From contig JBLIDK010000015.1 of assembly GCA_047632595.1 (NCBI GenBank), forward strand, positions 1 through 42,532: a stretch of DNA of 42,532 bases, written 5' to 3'. Source of the stretch: JBLIDK01 sp047632595. Lineage in GTDB: Bacteria > Bacteroidota > Bacteroidia > Sphingobacteriales > Sphingobacteriaceae. The notes beneath the pieces are model-generated. The model did not search any database, was not told the DNA's origin, and saw nothing but the letters and a program-made list of their open reading frames with translations. The position numbers were made by a program, and so were the translations under genes. Positions 22,633 to 30,414 of this stretch are shown here, one piece after another (positions within the stretch are counted from its first letter, which is position 1; each line of letters starts with the position of its first letter).

Positions 22633-23422
22633 CGGGAGTGTTCTTTATAGCTCTAAAAATTAGAAAAAATCCCAAAAGAACAATAGGTATGCTCAATAAT
22701 TGACCCATATTTAAGCTTAAACCTTGCTCAAATGCTACTTGGTTTTCTTTGCAAAATTCTATAAAAAACCTTGCTCCAAATACTAGCACAAAGAATATTC
22801 CAACTAAAAGTCCTTCTTTTTCCGCTGCATTTCTCTTCCAATAACCATATGACAATATTAAAAAGATTATTAAATAAGAAAAGGCTTCATACAATTGGGC
22901 TGGATGACGTGGTAGTTGGTCTACTAAAGTAAATTCAAAAGCCCAAGGTAATGTTGTTGGGAGTCCAATTATTTCATGATTCATTAAGTTACCCACTCTT
23001 ACAAAACATGCCCCTATTGAGATAGTCAACACCACTCTATCTAATGTCCAAAGCAATGATTTTTTAACAATTTTCTTTGAAAAGATATACAAGGCTATGG
23101 AAATTCCGATTACAGCACCGTGACTAGCGAGTCCGCCTTCCCATATTTTTAAAATATCTATTGGATTTGCGAGGTAATCCTTGAAGTCGTAAAACAATAC
23201 ATGTCCTAAACGTGCCCCAACAATAGTTCCCACCATAGTGTAAATTAGAATCTTATCTAACGATTCTTCTTTAATTCCTTCTTTTATGAACACCTTCTTC
23301 ATTATGTAATACCCTAATAAAAAGGCAGATGCGAAGAAAAGTCCGTACCAACGTATAGTTAAAGGACCAATATTTACTAATTCAGGATTTACTGTCCAGT
23401 TGATATAAAGTAATTGATGCAT
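22625..23422 (-). CDS. lgt: Prolipoprotein diacylglyceryl transferase Lgt
   Basis: 265 residues from ATG 23422 (MHQLLYINWTVNPELVNIG); a TTG three codons upstream is less likely. About seven membrane segments. Conserved motifs are IRWYGLFFA, VGARLGHVLFYD, the loop WEGGLASHG, the Lgt signature RVGNLMNHEIIG, and RHPAQLYEA. Lgt attaches diacylglycerol to the lipobox Cys of prelipoproteins in the inner membrane, the first step for the many lipoproteins here. Convergent with plsC, another lipid enzyme. Confidence 0.95.
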   Translation of the reverse strand: MHQLLYINWTVNPELVNIGPLTIRWYGLFFASAFLLGYYIMKKVFIKEGIKEESLDKILIYTMVGTIVGARLGHVLFYDFKDYLANPIDILKIWEGGLASHGAVIGISIALYIFSKKIVKKSLLWTLDRVVLTISIGACFVRVGNLMNHEIIGLPTTLPWAFEFTLVDQLPRHPAQLYEAFSYLIIFLILSYGYWKRNAAEKEGLLVGIFFVLVFGARFFIEFCKENQVAFEQGLSLNMGQLLSIPIVLLGFFLIFRAIKNTPAN

Positions 23423-23547
23423 AGGGCGCAAGTTACAAGCAAATATTTAATTTGAGACCATCTTTTAAAGGGGTTTTTGCGAGTTATTTATAAGGCTTTC
23501 ATCATTTTTTAGCAATTATTGGGATTTTTTGACACGAAAATCCAACT

Positions 23548-23564
23548 TTGGCAAGGCTTTTGTA
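23548..23564 (+). promoter_or_regulatory. Sigma-54-like promoter before the response regulator
   Basis: TTGGCAAGGCTTTTGTA agrees with the -24/-12 consensus YTGGCACGrNNNTTGCW at all but two defined positions (A for C in GGCAC, T for C in TTGC). GG and the TTG are spaced as required, and the site lies 25 bases before the ATG at 23589. There is no TAnnTTTG box. The -12 GC is GT here, which may weaken it. Confidence 0.35.
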
Positions 23565-23588
23565 TTAGTGAAATCATAAATATAAGTT

Positions 23589-24044
23589 ATGAAAAACCCT
23601 ACAAAAATATTATTCATCGACGACGAAGAGATATATCCTCTTTGTGCTCAAGTATCATTTAAAAATTTAGAAATTAAGAATCCTATTGTTACTGCTAAAA
23701 ACGGTGAAGAAGCAATGGATATGCTTAAAGGAAGAAATGGTTTTCAAAAAATCACACCTGTTCCTAAATTAATTCTATTAGATTTAAACATGCCTAAAAT
23801 GAATGGCTTTACATTTTTAAAAGAACTTAGATCTGATTCTGAATTTATGGCTACAATAATTTACGTTGTTACGTCTTCAAAAAATGATAACGACTTATAT
23901 GACGATTATAAATACAATATCGCAGGATAAGTATTGAAGCCTATTAAGTTTAATCAATTGATTAGTTCAATAATAAGCTTAAGTAAGGAATACAAAATCA
24001 TTGATATGCCTGAGAAAGTTTGTAGAGCTGCTCTTGCATCGTAA
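23589..24044 (+). pseudogene. Single-domain response regulator interrupted by an in-frame TAA
   Basis: The first 113 codons encode a CheY-like receiver: acidic pair Asp11/Asp12, phospho-acceptor Asp65 in LILLDLNMPKMNG, and the signalling Thr95 in VVTSS. Codon 114 is TAA (23928-23930), but the same frame continues for 37 more codons (V-L-K-P-IKFNQLISSIISLSKEY...) to a TAA at 24042-24044. The family normally reads G-Y-V-L-K-P here, so the stop replaces a Tyr codon by one base change. The truncated protein lacks the conserved Lys (KP motif, Lys117) and helix 5, and is probably inactive. It could be a recent nonsense mutation, a sequencing error or, less likely, readthrough. Confidence 0.8.
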
Positions 24045-24079
24045 ATAAGATTTTATCTTAAAAAAAGTATTTGTGCTTA

Positions 24080-24105
24080 AGCTTATCTATTCTCATAGAT
24101 AAGCT
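24080..24105 (+). terminator. Hairpin after the response regulator
   Basis: Perfect 11-bp stem AGCTTATCTAT/ATAGATAAGCT with a TCTC-containing 4-base loop, 36 bases after the full-length stop of the regulator gene. The following T-tract is short (CGTTTA). It also lies just before the degenerate ORF starting at 24111. Confidence 0.55.
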
Positions 24106-24110
24106 CGTTT

Positions 24111-24473
24111 ATGATTAAATCAGATACCGCTAAGAATTACCCCTCCTTTGACAGCATGACCAACAACGCCCCTTATTTTCTTTCCGCCACCTTAAATACG
24201 TCAATGTTTAATCCTGAAGAGGTGGTTTATTTTAAAACGGTTATAAGTGATGGTGACGAAATAACAAGTTACGATATTCCAAACGAGAGTAATTTGTATC
24301 AAATTCAAGGATTTTTTTCATTTAAAATAGAAGAATAATGAAGGGAATGTATTGGTTTAGTTGACCAGTCAAATGATTCTGAAAACACCACTTATAAGAT
24401 AAAACTTGTTGACCGAAAGGGAAATGAAAGTAATGTGGAAACTTCGGGTACTGTTGTCATCAACAAAAACTAA
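24111..24473 (+). pseudogene. Degenerate extracellular-type ORF with tandem internal stops
   Basis: 75 codons are open from ATG 24111, then TAA and TGA stand in tandem (24336-24341). The same frame then continues 44 codons to TAA at 24471-24473, encoding ...GLVDQSNDSENTTYKIKLVDRKGNESN.... The last part looks like the end of a beta-sandwich domain of a surface protein. In the neighbouring frame the junction reads NNEGNVLV, so two compensating frameshifts could also explain the break. The first part (FKTVISDGDEITSYDI) is similarly extracellular in character, but no signal peptide is present, so the N-terminus is also lost or never belonged. Confidence 0.55.
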
Positions 24474-24496
24474 ACTGTTCTTCCAATAAATTAGTC

Positions 24497-24504
24497 TATT
24501 TTTG
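24497..24504 (+). promoter_or_regulatory. -7 element of the MFS transporter gene
   Basis: TATTTTTG, an exact TAnnTTTG, 18 bases before the GTG at 24523; predicted leader about 14 bases. No -33 TTG seen. Confidence 0.45.
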
Positions 24505-24522
24505 CCTACTTAAATTTCCTAA

Positions 24523-26067
24523 GTGAATTCTAATTTAACTTTTTCTAAAAGCGACGGAATATGGCTATTATTTGCCACTATTATTCCTTCTAGCATGACT
24601 TTCATTGATAGCACTGCTCTTAATGTGGCATTGCCTGCGATTCAACGCGACCTTAATCTAACCGGTGCAGAACTGTTGTGGATTGTAAATGGATTTACAC
24701 TGTTTGTTTCTGCTTTATTATTAGTTGGAGGTTCAATTGGTGATGTAGTTGGACGAAAAAAAGTATTTATGCTGGGCATAGTGCTATTTGTTGTGAGTTC
24801 GGTCACTTGTGCACTTGCAACAAACGGTTTTTGGTTAATTGTATTTAGATCTATTCAAGGTATTGGTGCTGCATTGCTTATTCCCGGAAGTTTATCTTTG
24901 ATTACAGCACTTTTCCCAAAAGAAAGAAGAGCTAGAGCAATTGGAATTTGGTCAATGTTTAGTGCAATAACCACTATTGCTGGACCAATTTTAGGGGGAT
25001 TTCTATCTGAAAACGGGTTGTGGAGGTGGATTTTTCTTATAAATGTTCCTTTGGGAGCCATTGCACTCCTAATTTTATTCAAAAAAGTACGCGAAACCTC
25101 CTCCGAAAGTACTCTAATGCCTCATTATTTGAGTCCGATTTTAGCCATTATCTCTTTGGCATTAATTTGTTACGGTTTGATTCAAATGAGTGTAGAATCT
25201 TTTTCCAATGTCTTTTTGCAAGTCTGTATTGCAGCTGGGATAGTGTTATTCGTGCTCTTTATATGGTTTCAAAAAGTGAGTAATAGACCTATGTTACCTC
25301 TTGAAATGTTTAAGAACAAAACTTTTGCAGCAACCAACGTTATTACCTTTCTTATTTATGGAGCCTTAAGCGCCACGCTGTTTTTCTTTCCATTAGTACT
25401 AATTCAAGCCCAAGGCTATACTCCCATTGAAGCTGCCATTTCAATGATTCCATTGGTTATTTTAATTGGAGGCTTATCAGTTCTTTCAGGAAAAATTGTA
25501 GCTAAATTTGGTTACCGATTACCGCTAATTTTTGGCCCTTTAATTACGGGGCTTGGTTTTTTAGCCTTTGAGTTACCAGACTTGACTTCTGGTATTCAGT
25601 CTTACTGGTCAACCTTTTTTATACCCATTGTACTTACTGGAATTGGCATGGGTATTACAGTTGTACCTTTAACAACAACAGTAATGTCATCTGGAGGAGA
25701 AGATAGAAGTGGAATTTCTTCAGGAATTAATAATACTGTTAGCAGATTGGCAGGTTTAATAGCTATTGCGGTTTTTGGCACTCTTGGAATTAGTATTTTT
25801 AAGGCGTTAGTATTAAAGGATGTCGTTCCATTTAGCTTAACACAGATTCAACTAAATGAATTAAGTGCTCAACTTATTAATTATGGTGATGCTAAAGTCC
25901 CACTTAGCTTAGAGTATTTGAAAACCGAAATAAGCCAAATCATAAAACTACGATTGGTAAGTAGTTTCAAGATAATTAGTGTCCTATCTGGATCGATTAC
26001 ACTTTTTACTGTATTAATTTCAATGATTTTTATTAAGCGAAGAACTGTTGTTGCTCAAACTGATTAG
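24523..26067 (+). CDS. MFS transporter of the DHA2 (EmrB/QacA) drug:H+ antiporter type
   Basis: 514 residues with 14 predicted membrane segments. The start is GTG at 24523, upstream of the first helix. TM1 carries MTFIDSTALNVALPAIQRDL, the DHA2 motif with a buried Asp. The loop between TM2 and TM3 has GDVVGRKKVFMLG (motif A), and TM5 has the AGPILGGFLSE antiporter motif C region. It should export lipophilic or cationic compounds from the cytosol by proton exchange. Monocistronic, with no adjacent TetR or MarR regulator and no membrane-fusion partner, so specificity is unknown. Confidence 0.92.
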   Translation: MNSNLTFSKSDGIWLLFATIIPSSMTFIDSTALNVALPAIQRDLNLTGAELLWIVNGFTLFVSALLLVGGSIGDVVGRKKVFMLGIVLFVVSSVTCALATNGFWLIVFRSIQGIGAALLIPGSLSLITALFPKERRARAIGIWSMFSAITTIAGPILGGFLSENGLWRWIFLINVPLGAIALLILFKKVRETSSESTLMPHYLSPILAIISLALICYGLIQMSVESFSNVFLQVCIAAGIVLFVLFIWFQKVSNRPMLPLEMFKNKTFAATNVITFLIYGALSATLFFFPLVLIQAQGYTPIEAAISMIPLVILIGGLSVLSGKIVAKFGYRLPLIFGPLITGLGFLAFELPDLTSGIQSYWSTFFIPIVLTGIGMGITVVPLTTTVMSSGGEDRSGISSGINNTVSRLAGLIAIAVFGTLGISIFKALVLKDVVPFSLTQIQLNELSAQLINYGDAKVPLSLEYLKTEISQIIKLRLVSSFKIISVLSGSITLFTVLISMIFIKRRTVVAQTD

Positions 26068-26122
26068 TGTTTGTTTTCACTAACGACTCCAGGCTCACAC
26101 TTCGCGCTGTTTTAGATTCGAA

Positions 26123-26160
26123 GTTTTATTTTGCCAGTCTGTGACTGGCTTTAGTAAAAC
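26123..26160 (+). terminator. Extended hairpin downstream of the MFS gene
   Basis: Core stem GCCAGTC-TGT-GACTGGC (26133-26149), enlarged by outer arms GTTTTA (26123-26128) and TAAAAC (26155-26160) around a T-rich internal loop. It begins 55 bases after the stop and is followed by a T9 run a few bases on (about 26165-26173). Plausible terminator. Confidence 0.5.
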
Positions 26161-26318
26161 GCGATTTTTTTTTGCAATTCGCTTAAGCACCACTTAATTA
26201 ATCTGTAAAATTTGGAACAACCAACTGCTAATGCTTAAGCTAGTGTTTTAGATTATTTTAGTACTTATGAACCAAATTCGCACTCGATGCAATTGCGAAT
26301 ACGTTTGGCTAAAAACAA

Positions 26319-26350
26319 AAAAGGTCCAGAAATAAATTTCTGAACCTTTT
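26319..26350 (-). terminator. Intrinsic terminator of the DPP III-like gene
   Basis: 15-bp stem (26319-26333 with 26336-26350) with a 2-base nominal loop. The single C/A mismatch of the plus strand becomes a G-U pair in the minus-strand transcript, so the hairpin is directional. A T-rich tail (TTGTTTTT) follows on the minus strand, about 40 bases past the stop. Confidence 0.8.
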
Positions 26351-26390
26351 AAATACTTTTAACTTGAGTTATTCCTTAAATAGGATTGCG

Positions 26391-28439
26391 TTATTTGTTG
26401 TCAACTGACACAAAACTATAATCCTTACCAAAACGCATCATTTGGTTTACATAATTAGTTTCGTACGACATTTTAACGTCAACTACTGAACCATCTTCTG
26501 CAGTTACTACTTCGTAATTAGGTTGTACAAAACCACTGTAAGGTGCAATATCAAGTTTTTCGTAGCGTGCTAAAACTTCTTTATGAAGTTCTTGATCTAC
26601 TTTTACACCATATCCTTCAACTAACGCTTTCGCTGCTGCATAATCTCCTTGAGATTTAATTCGTTGAATTTCTCTAAGCAATTGTCCGAAAATATCTCTT
26701 AATTTATCATAATCGTTTACAACGAAATATGTTTTACCATCAATTACTTTCTTTTCAATAACATTATCCGCTTTCCCTTTTTCGTAAGCCCATTTAGCAA
26801 CCAATTGACGGTTACGCATGTGGTCTTCTTCTATATCTTCTCCTAGCTCAAGTCTACGCAGTTGAAGCATCATACCGTTTCTGATATACCCTTCGTATTC
26901 AGACATTCCTACTTCTAAATTCGGTACTAAGCCCATATCTACAATCTTTTGATCGTATACAAAGTATAATGCAACTAAGTCTGCTCTACCCTCTTCTAAA
27001 GTACTTGAGAAGTTTTTGAGCGTCTGCTTAGGTGTTCCAACACCAGGTTCAATTTGTCCACTTGCGTGACCAATAACTTCATGCATAGCTGTGTGCATTT
27101 TACCACTTAATTTACCATAGTCTTTTGCTCTTTGTTTTTCTGCTTCATCTAAAACAAACTCATCTAAACTACCTGTACCACTTGCTTCTTCATAAGCTTC
27201 AGTAATGTTTCCTAAAGAAACTGATTTAGAACCATAGTCTTTACGAATCCAATTTGAGTTTGGAAGGTTTACACCTATTGGTGTTGAAGGAGATGCATCA
27301 CCAGCTTCCATTGCAGCAGAAACTACTTTGTATGAAACACCTTTAACATTCTTCTTTTTGTGCTCTTCCATTAATGGTGAGTTATCCTCAAACCATTGTA
27401 CTTCAGAAGCCAAAGAGCTCATAATTTCAGTCATCTTGAAATCTTTAATATGAATTACAGATTCGAATGTCCCTCTGTATCCTAAAGGATCGCCATAAAC
27501 TTCAATGAAACCTAAAATAACATCCACTGCCGATTCAGTATCTGCTACCCACTTAATATTGTACTCATCAAATTTCTTTAAATCACCTGTATTGAAGTAA
27601 GCAATTAACGATTCAAAAGCAGATTTTTGAATTTCGTTCTCCGCTACATTAGCCGCTTGTTCTAACCAAAAAACGATTTGTTTCAATGCATTTCCATACA
27701 TTCCATCCACTTTCCAAACGTTTTCAACTAGTATCCCGTCTTTTCTAACCAACTGAGAGTTTAATCCGTAAGAAACTGGAGTTAATGTCTTTTTATCAAT
27801 TTTCTTATCATAAAAGGCTTCAACTTCTGCTTGTGTTAAATCAGAACCATAAAAGTTTGTTGCCGAAGCCATAACTAAATCACCATTGGCGTCTTTACTT
27901 ACTCTTTTTCCATCAATTCCAGGGTTATGAATAATTTCTCCTAACCATTTTGCATATTGCTCTTGGTCTTGGTTCTCCATTAATGGCAAGTAATTAGCTT
28001 CTACACTATTAATAAGTTCAGAAGTATAAGCCATTTCAAATTCTGGAAGCATTTTCTTTTCACTGTAGTGATGATGAATACCGTTTGAAAACCAAACTCG
28101 TTTAGTATAAGTCATAAACTGTTCCCACTGTGGAGTGGTTTTGTCAATTGAACTGTGTTCTAAAATTGCTTCAAGAGTTTTTCTAATACGAATATTGTGT
28201 CTATAATTTTGAGAGTAGATGATATCTCTTCCTGAAAGTGCAGCTTGACTTAAAAAATAAACAAGTTGCTTTTGTCCTGCATCTAACTCTTCAAAGCTTT
28301 CAACTTTGTATTGCAAAATTCGCAAGTCTGCAAAACGGTCTAATACAATGCTACTTTCTTTCTTTTCTTCTGTTTTCTTTTCAGAAGATTGGCATGCCAT
28401 TAATATTAATAATGGCGCAAATAAAATAAGCTTTTTCAT
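26391..28439 (-). CDS. DPP III-like (M49) zinc dipeptidyl-peptidase, lipoprotein
   Basis: 682 residues. The signal ends in a lipobox (LILMAC) followed by QSS, so the enzyme is predicted to be membrane-anchored outside the cytoplasm. The M49 zinc site is present as HEVIGH (His453, Glu454, His458), the family form HExxGH with its extra residue, and the third ligand is in EEGRADL (Glu482/Glu483). Long helical N-terminal segments match the bacterial DPP III upper lobe. It removes dipeptides from peptide N-termini. The gene lies 30 bases after the OmpA-like gene and is probably transcribed with it from the promoter at 29483-29490. Some databases label this family as Zn-dependent hydrolase. Confidence 0.9.
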   Translation of the reverse strand: MKKLILFAPLLILMACQSSEKKTEEKKESSIVLDRFADLRILQYKVESFEELDAGQKQLVYFLSQAALSGRDIIYSQNYRHNIRIRKTLEAILEHSSIDKTTPQWEQFMTYTKRVWFSNGIHHHYSEKKMLPEFEMAYTSELINSVEANYLPLMENQDQEQYAKWLGEIIHNPGIDGKRVSKDANGDLVMASATNFYGSDLTQAEVEAFYDKKIDKKTLTPVSYGLNSQLVRKDGILVENVWKVDGMYGNALKQIVFWLEQAANVAENEIQKSAFESLIAYFNTGDLKKFDEYNIKWVADTESAVDVILGFIEVYGDPLGYRGTFESVIHIKDFKMTEIMSSLASEVQWFEDNSPLMEEHKKKNVKGVSYKVVSAAMEAGDASPSTPIGVNLPNSNWIRKDYGSKSVSLGNITEAYEEASGTGSLDEFVLDEAEKQRAKDYGKLSGKMHTAMHEVIGHASGQIEPGVGTPKQTLKNFSSTLEEGRADLVALYFVYDQKIVDMGLVPNLEVGMSEYEGYIRNGMMLQLRRLELGEDIEEDHMRNRQLVAKWAYEKGKADNVIEKKVIDGKTYFVVNDYDKLRDIFGQLLREIQRIKSQGDYAAAKALVEGYGVKVDQELHKEVLARYEKLDIAPYSGFVQPNYEVVTAEDGSVVDVKMSYETNYVNQMMRFGKDYSFVSVDNK

Positions 28440-28469
28440 TGGTAATTGGTTGTTGTTTAAATTAATAAT

Positions 28470-29414
28470 CTAAAATCGAACAAGTAAAAACTCTACTCTT
28501 CTGTTTAATGAATTAGAATTTCCTTTAAGCCCAGCTGGAAATTGATCTCCTTTGCTTTCGGTACCAAGTCTATACTCTGAAATTCTATAGTAAAACACTA
28601 AATGATTTTTTATAACATCTGCTCTATTTAAACCAAGTTTGAAGTTGGCTTCTTCACTTCCTTTATTAACCGTATGACCTTCAATAACCATGTTAACCTT
28701 TGGATTTTCAATTAAATATTTAGCAATTCGTTTTAACTTTTCTTTAGAATCTGCAGTAAGTTGATATTCACCAAAATCAAAAGTAATAACTGGCAAGTCC
28801 TTATCTTTAACATCACTTGGTAGTGATTTTACATCTTTTAAAGTCTCCATTACTTCTTCATCAGAAGTATAGGTAAAATTGTTTACGGTAGCGTCGTAAC
28901 CGGGTGGAACGGTGTTGAAAAATTTAGCATAAACTTCATTTTTATACTTGTTCTTGTAAAATATATTAATGGAATCAGCATAAAGGTCAATTCGTGCATC
29001 CACAATTGAATCTACTTTTGCTAAATGAACAATTTCCTCATTGAAGGTCTCACTATTTGACTTTTTTAATCTTTTCTTTTTCGCTTTTTCGAAGTCTTTT
29101 TTAATATCATTGGCTGATTTCACCTCTTGCTCCAATGCTTTCTTCTTTGCCTTTTTATCGGCCTTGGTCATTTCTGATTTAGCTCTATCTTTATCTCCTG
29201 AATCATCGAAATTATCACCTTTTGATTCTTGGATGTCAATTAAGTCAGATTTATTTTGTTGTGCAGGTTCTTCTGGTGCTGTTGCTTCAACTAGCGATTT
29301 AGCAGCTGCTTTAGCCGCTTTATTCGCTTTACATCCTGTAGTAACTACAAAAGCTACCATTAAGAAAATCACTGCTAAGTGTAAATTTTTTAATCTGTTA
29401 AGGTTAATTTTCAT
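28470..29414 (-). CDS. OmpA-family lipoprotein
   Basis: 314 residues. The N-terminal signal has a lipobox (VVTTGC, Cys28). A region rich in Ala, Lys, Glu and Asp (about 30-120) is probably helical and extended. The C-terminal OmpA-like domain (about 205-314) has FDFGEYQLTADSKEKLKRIAKYL, VIEGHTVNKGSEEANFKLGLNRAD and the end motif LNRRVEFLL. Such domains bind peptidoglycan non-covalently and tie the outer membrane to the wall. A leader of about 64 bases carries a 9-bp inverted repeat over its promoter. It leads an operon with the M49 peptidase. Confidence 0.9.
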   Translation of the reverse strand: MKINLNRLKNLHLAVIFLMVAFVVTTGCKANKAAKAAAKSLVEATAPEEPAQQNKSDLIDIQESKGDNFDDSGDKDRAKSEMTKADKKAKKKALEQEVKSANDIKKDFEKAKKKRLKKSNSETFNEEIVHLAKVDSIVDARIDLYADSINIFYKNKYKNEVYAKFFNTVPPGYDATVNNFTYTSDEEVMETLKDVKSLPSDVKDKDLPVITFDFGEYQLTADSKEKLKRIAKYLIENPKVNMVIEGHTVNKGSEEANFKLGLNRADVIKNHLVFYYRISEYRLGTESKGDQFPAGLKGNSNSLNRRVEFLLVRF

Positions 29415-29459
29415 AAGCTTTATGTAATATTAGGTAATTTCCTATACAAGGAATTACTG

Positions 29460-29490
29460 TTTGGCATTGGTTTTTCAAATGCCAAATTTA
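29460..29490 (-). promoter_or_regulatory. Promoter and overlapping palindrome of the OmpA-like gene
   Basis: On the minus strand TAAATTTG (29490-29483) is an exact -7 box; predicted start near 29478. A perfect inverted repeat TTTGGCATT/AATGCCAAA (29460-29468 with 29478-29486) overlaps the box and covers the predicted start, the place where a repressor would block transcription. It could equally be a 5' hairpin. Confidence 0.45.
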
Positions 29491-29510
29491 TAATTAAATA
29501 CTGTTTATTA

Positions 29511-29840
29511 CTATTTAGATTGATATTGTGACAATTGATTTAAGCAAACATAACATCCTTCCGTAAGTTCAGCAATCATTGGTTCAATACCCTTGACTTT
29601 TTCGTTCTTCGCCATTCATTCAATTTCTCTACAAAGTGTAGAAAGGTCTATAAAGCCAATCATTTCGATATTAGGAACTAATTTATGGACAATATTATAA
29701 ACCTCAATCCATTCTTCATTTTTGGTTGCTAGGTTTATTTTTTCAACATTACTTGGAGTATCTTCCAAAAACATATTAATCGTTTTGCTTATAAATTCCT
29801 TATTAGTAGAAATTGAATTCAGGTAAGTTAAATCAATCAT
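29511..29840 (-). pseudogene. Hpt phosphotransfer protein interrupted by an in-frame TGA
   Basis: The first 74 codons read as an Hpt domain (MIDLTYLNSISTNKEFISK, MFLEDTPSNVEK) with the phospho-acceptor His52 in NIVHKLVPNIEMIG. Codon 75 is TGA (29618-29616). The same frame continues with 34 codons, MAKNEKVKGIEPMIAELTEG..., to TAG at 29513-29511, which is the expected third and fourth helix region of this family. The stop therefore cuts the domain after helix C. An ATG directly follows the TGA, so a split two-piece translation is conceivable. The gene begins 2 bases after folK and is probably co-transcribed with it. Confidence 0.75.
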
Positions 29841-29842
29841 AA

Positions 29843-30340
29843 TTAAGCTTTAATAAGTGTAACTTTTAATTTATCACTGCAATTAGCTTTTAAATCATTT
29901 ATAGTTTTTTCCAAAATTGGATGTATGAAATAAGGAGCCACTTCACTTAGTGGCTGCAAAATAAATTTTCTTTGTGAAACTCGAGGATGTGGAATACCTA
30001 TTTTTTTAGAAATAATTTTAGAATGACCATAAAATAGAATATCTAAATCCAAATTTCTTGGTTCATTTACAACTTTTCTTATTCTTCCTTTTTTTGCTTC
30101 TATTTCGTGTAAGGCTGTTAACAGCTCTAAAGGCTTTTTGTCTGTATAACCCTCAATAACCATATTTAAAAACTTATCGCCAGCGCTTGTTCCCCATGGT
30201 TCGGTCTCATAAATGGAGCTTCTTTTTGTTATTTCTCCAATATTTAATTCAATTTCACTCAAACCAAAACTTAAATTAGACATTCTATCATTCAAATTGC
30301 TACCTAACGAAATAAATACACGATTTTTTGAATCTATCAT
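29843..30340 (-). CDS. folK: 2-amino-4-hydroxy-6-hydroxymethyldihydropteridine diphosphokinase FolK
   Basis: 165 residues, full length. It transfers pyrophosphate from ATP to 6-hydroxymethyl-dihydropterin in folate synthesis. Signatures: VFISLGSNLNDRMSNL at the N-terminus, SIYETEPWG, and the family motif EPRNLDLDILFYG with metal-binding Asp residues, then IPHPRVSQRKFILQPLSEVAP. The gene diverges from sppA, with a 9-bp inverted repeat between the two. An Hpt fragment follows 2 bases after its stop. A purine-rich AGGGGAAG lies about 10 bases before the ATG, unusual in this window. Confidence 0.95.
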   Translation of the reverse strand: MIDSKNRVFISLGSNLNDRMSNLSFGLSEIELNIGEITKRSSIYETEPWGTSAGDKFLNMVIEGYTDKKPLELLTALHEIEAKKGRIRKVVNEPRNLDLDILFYGHSKIISKKIGIPHPRVSQRKFILQPLSEVAPYFIHPILEKTINDLKANCSDKLKVTLIKA

Positions 30341-30372
30341 CCTATATCTTCCCCTTTCATTGGCGAATTTAT

Positions 30373-30401
30373 TAATATTGTAACCTTATTACACAATATT
30401 A
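30373..30401. repeat. Inverted repeat between folK and sppA
   Basis: TAATATTGT/ACAATATTA, perfect 9-bp arms (30373-30381 with 30393-30401) spaced 11 bases, in the 74-base divergent gap. The second arm runs into TATAAGTTTT, a near -7 box for sppA. It could be a regulator site for either gene. Confidence 0.4.
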
Positions 30402-30414
30402 TAAGTTTTAAACC

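Larger units (their letters stand above)
26068..26390. other. 323-base region between MFS and DPP III genes, rich in inverted repeats
   Basis: No ORF. Four palindromic elements occur: the hairpin 26123-26160, two copies of the palindrome GCTTAAGC (26181-26188, 26233-26240), the inverted repeat ATTCGCA/TGCGAAT (26276-26282 with 26294-26300), and the terminator 26319-26350. The base composition of its middle is less AT-rich than other gaps here. I cannot assign it to a known mobile element. Confidence 0.4.
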
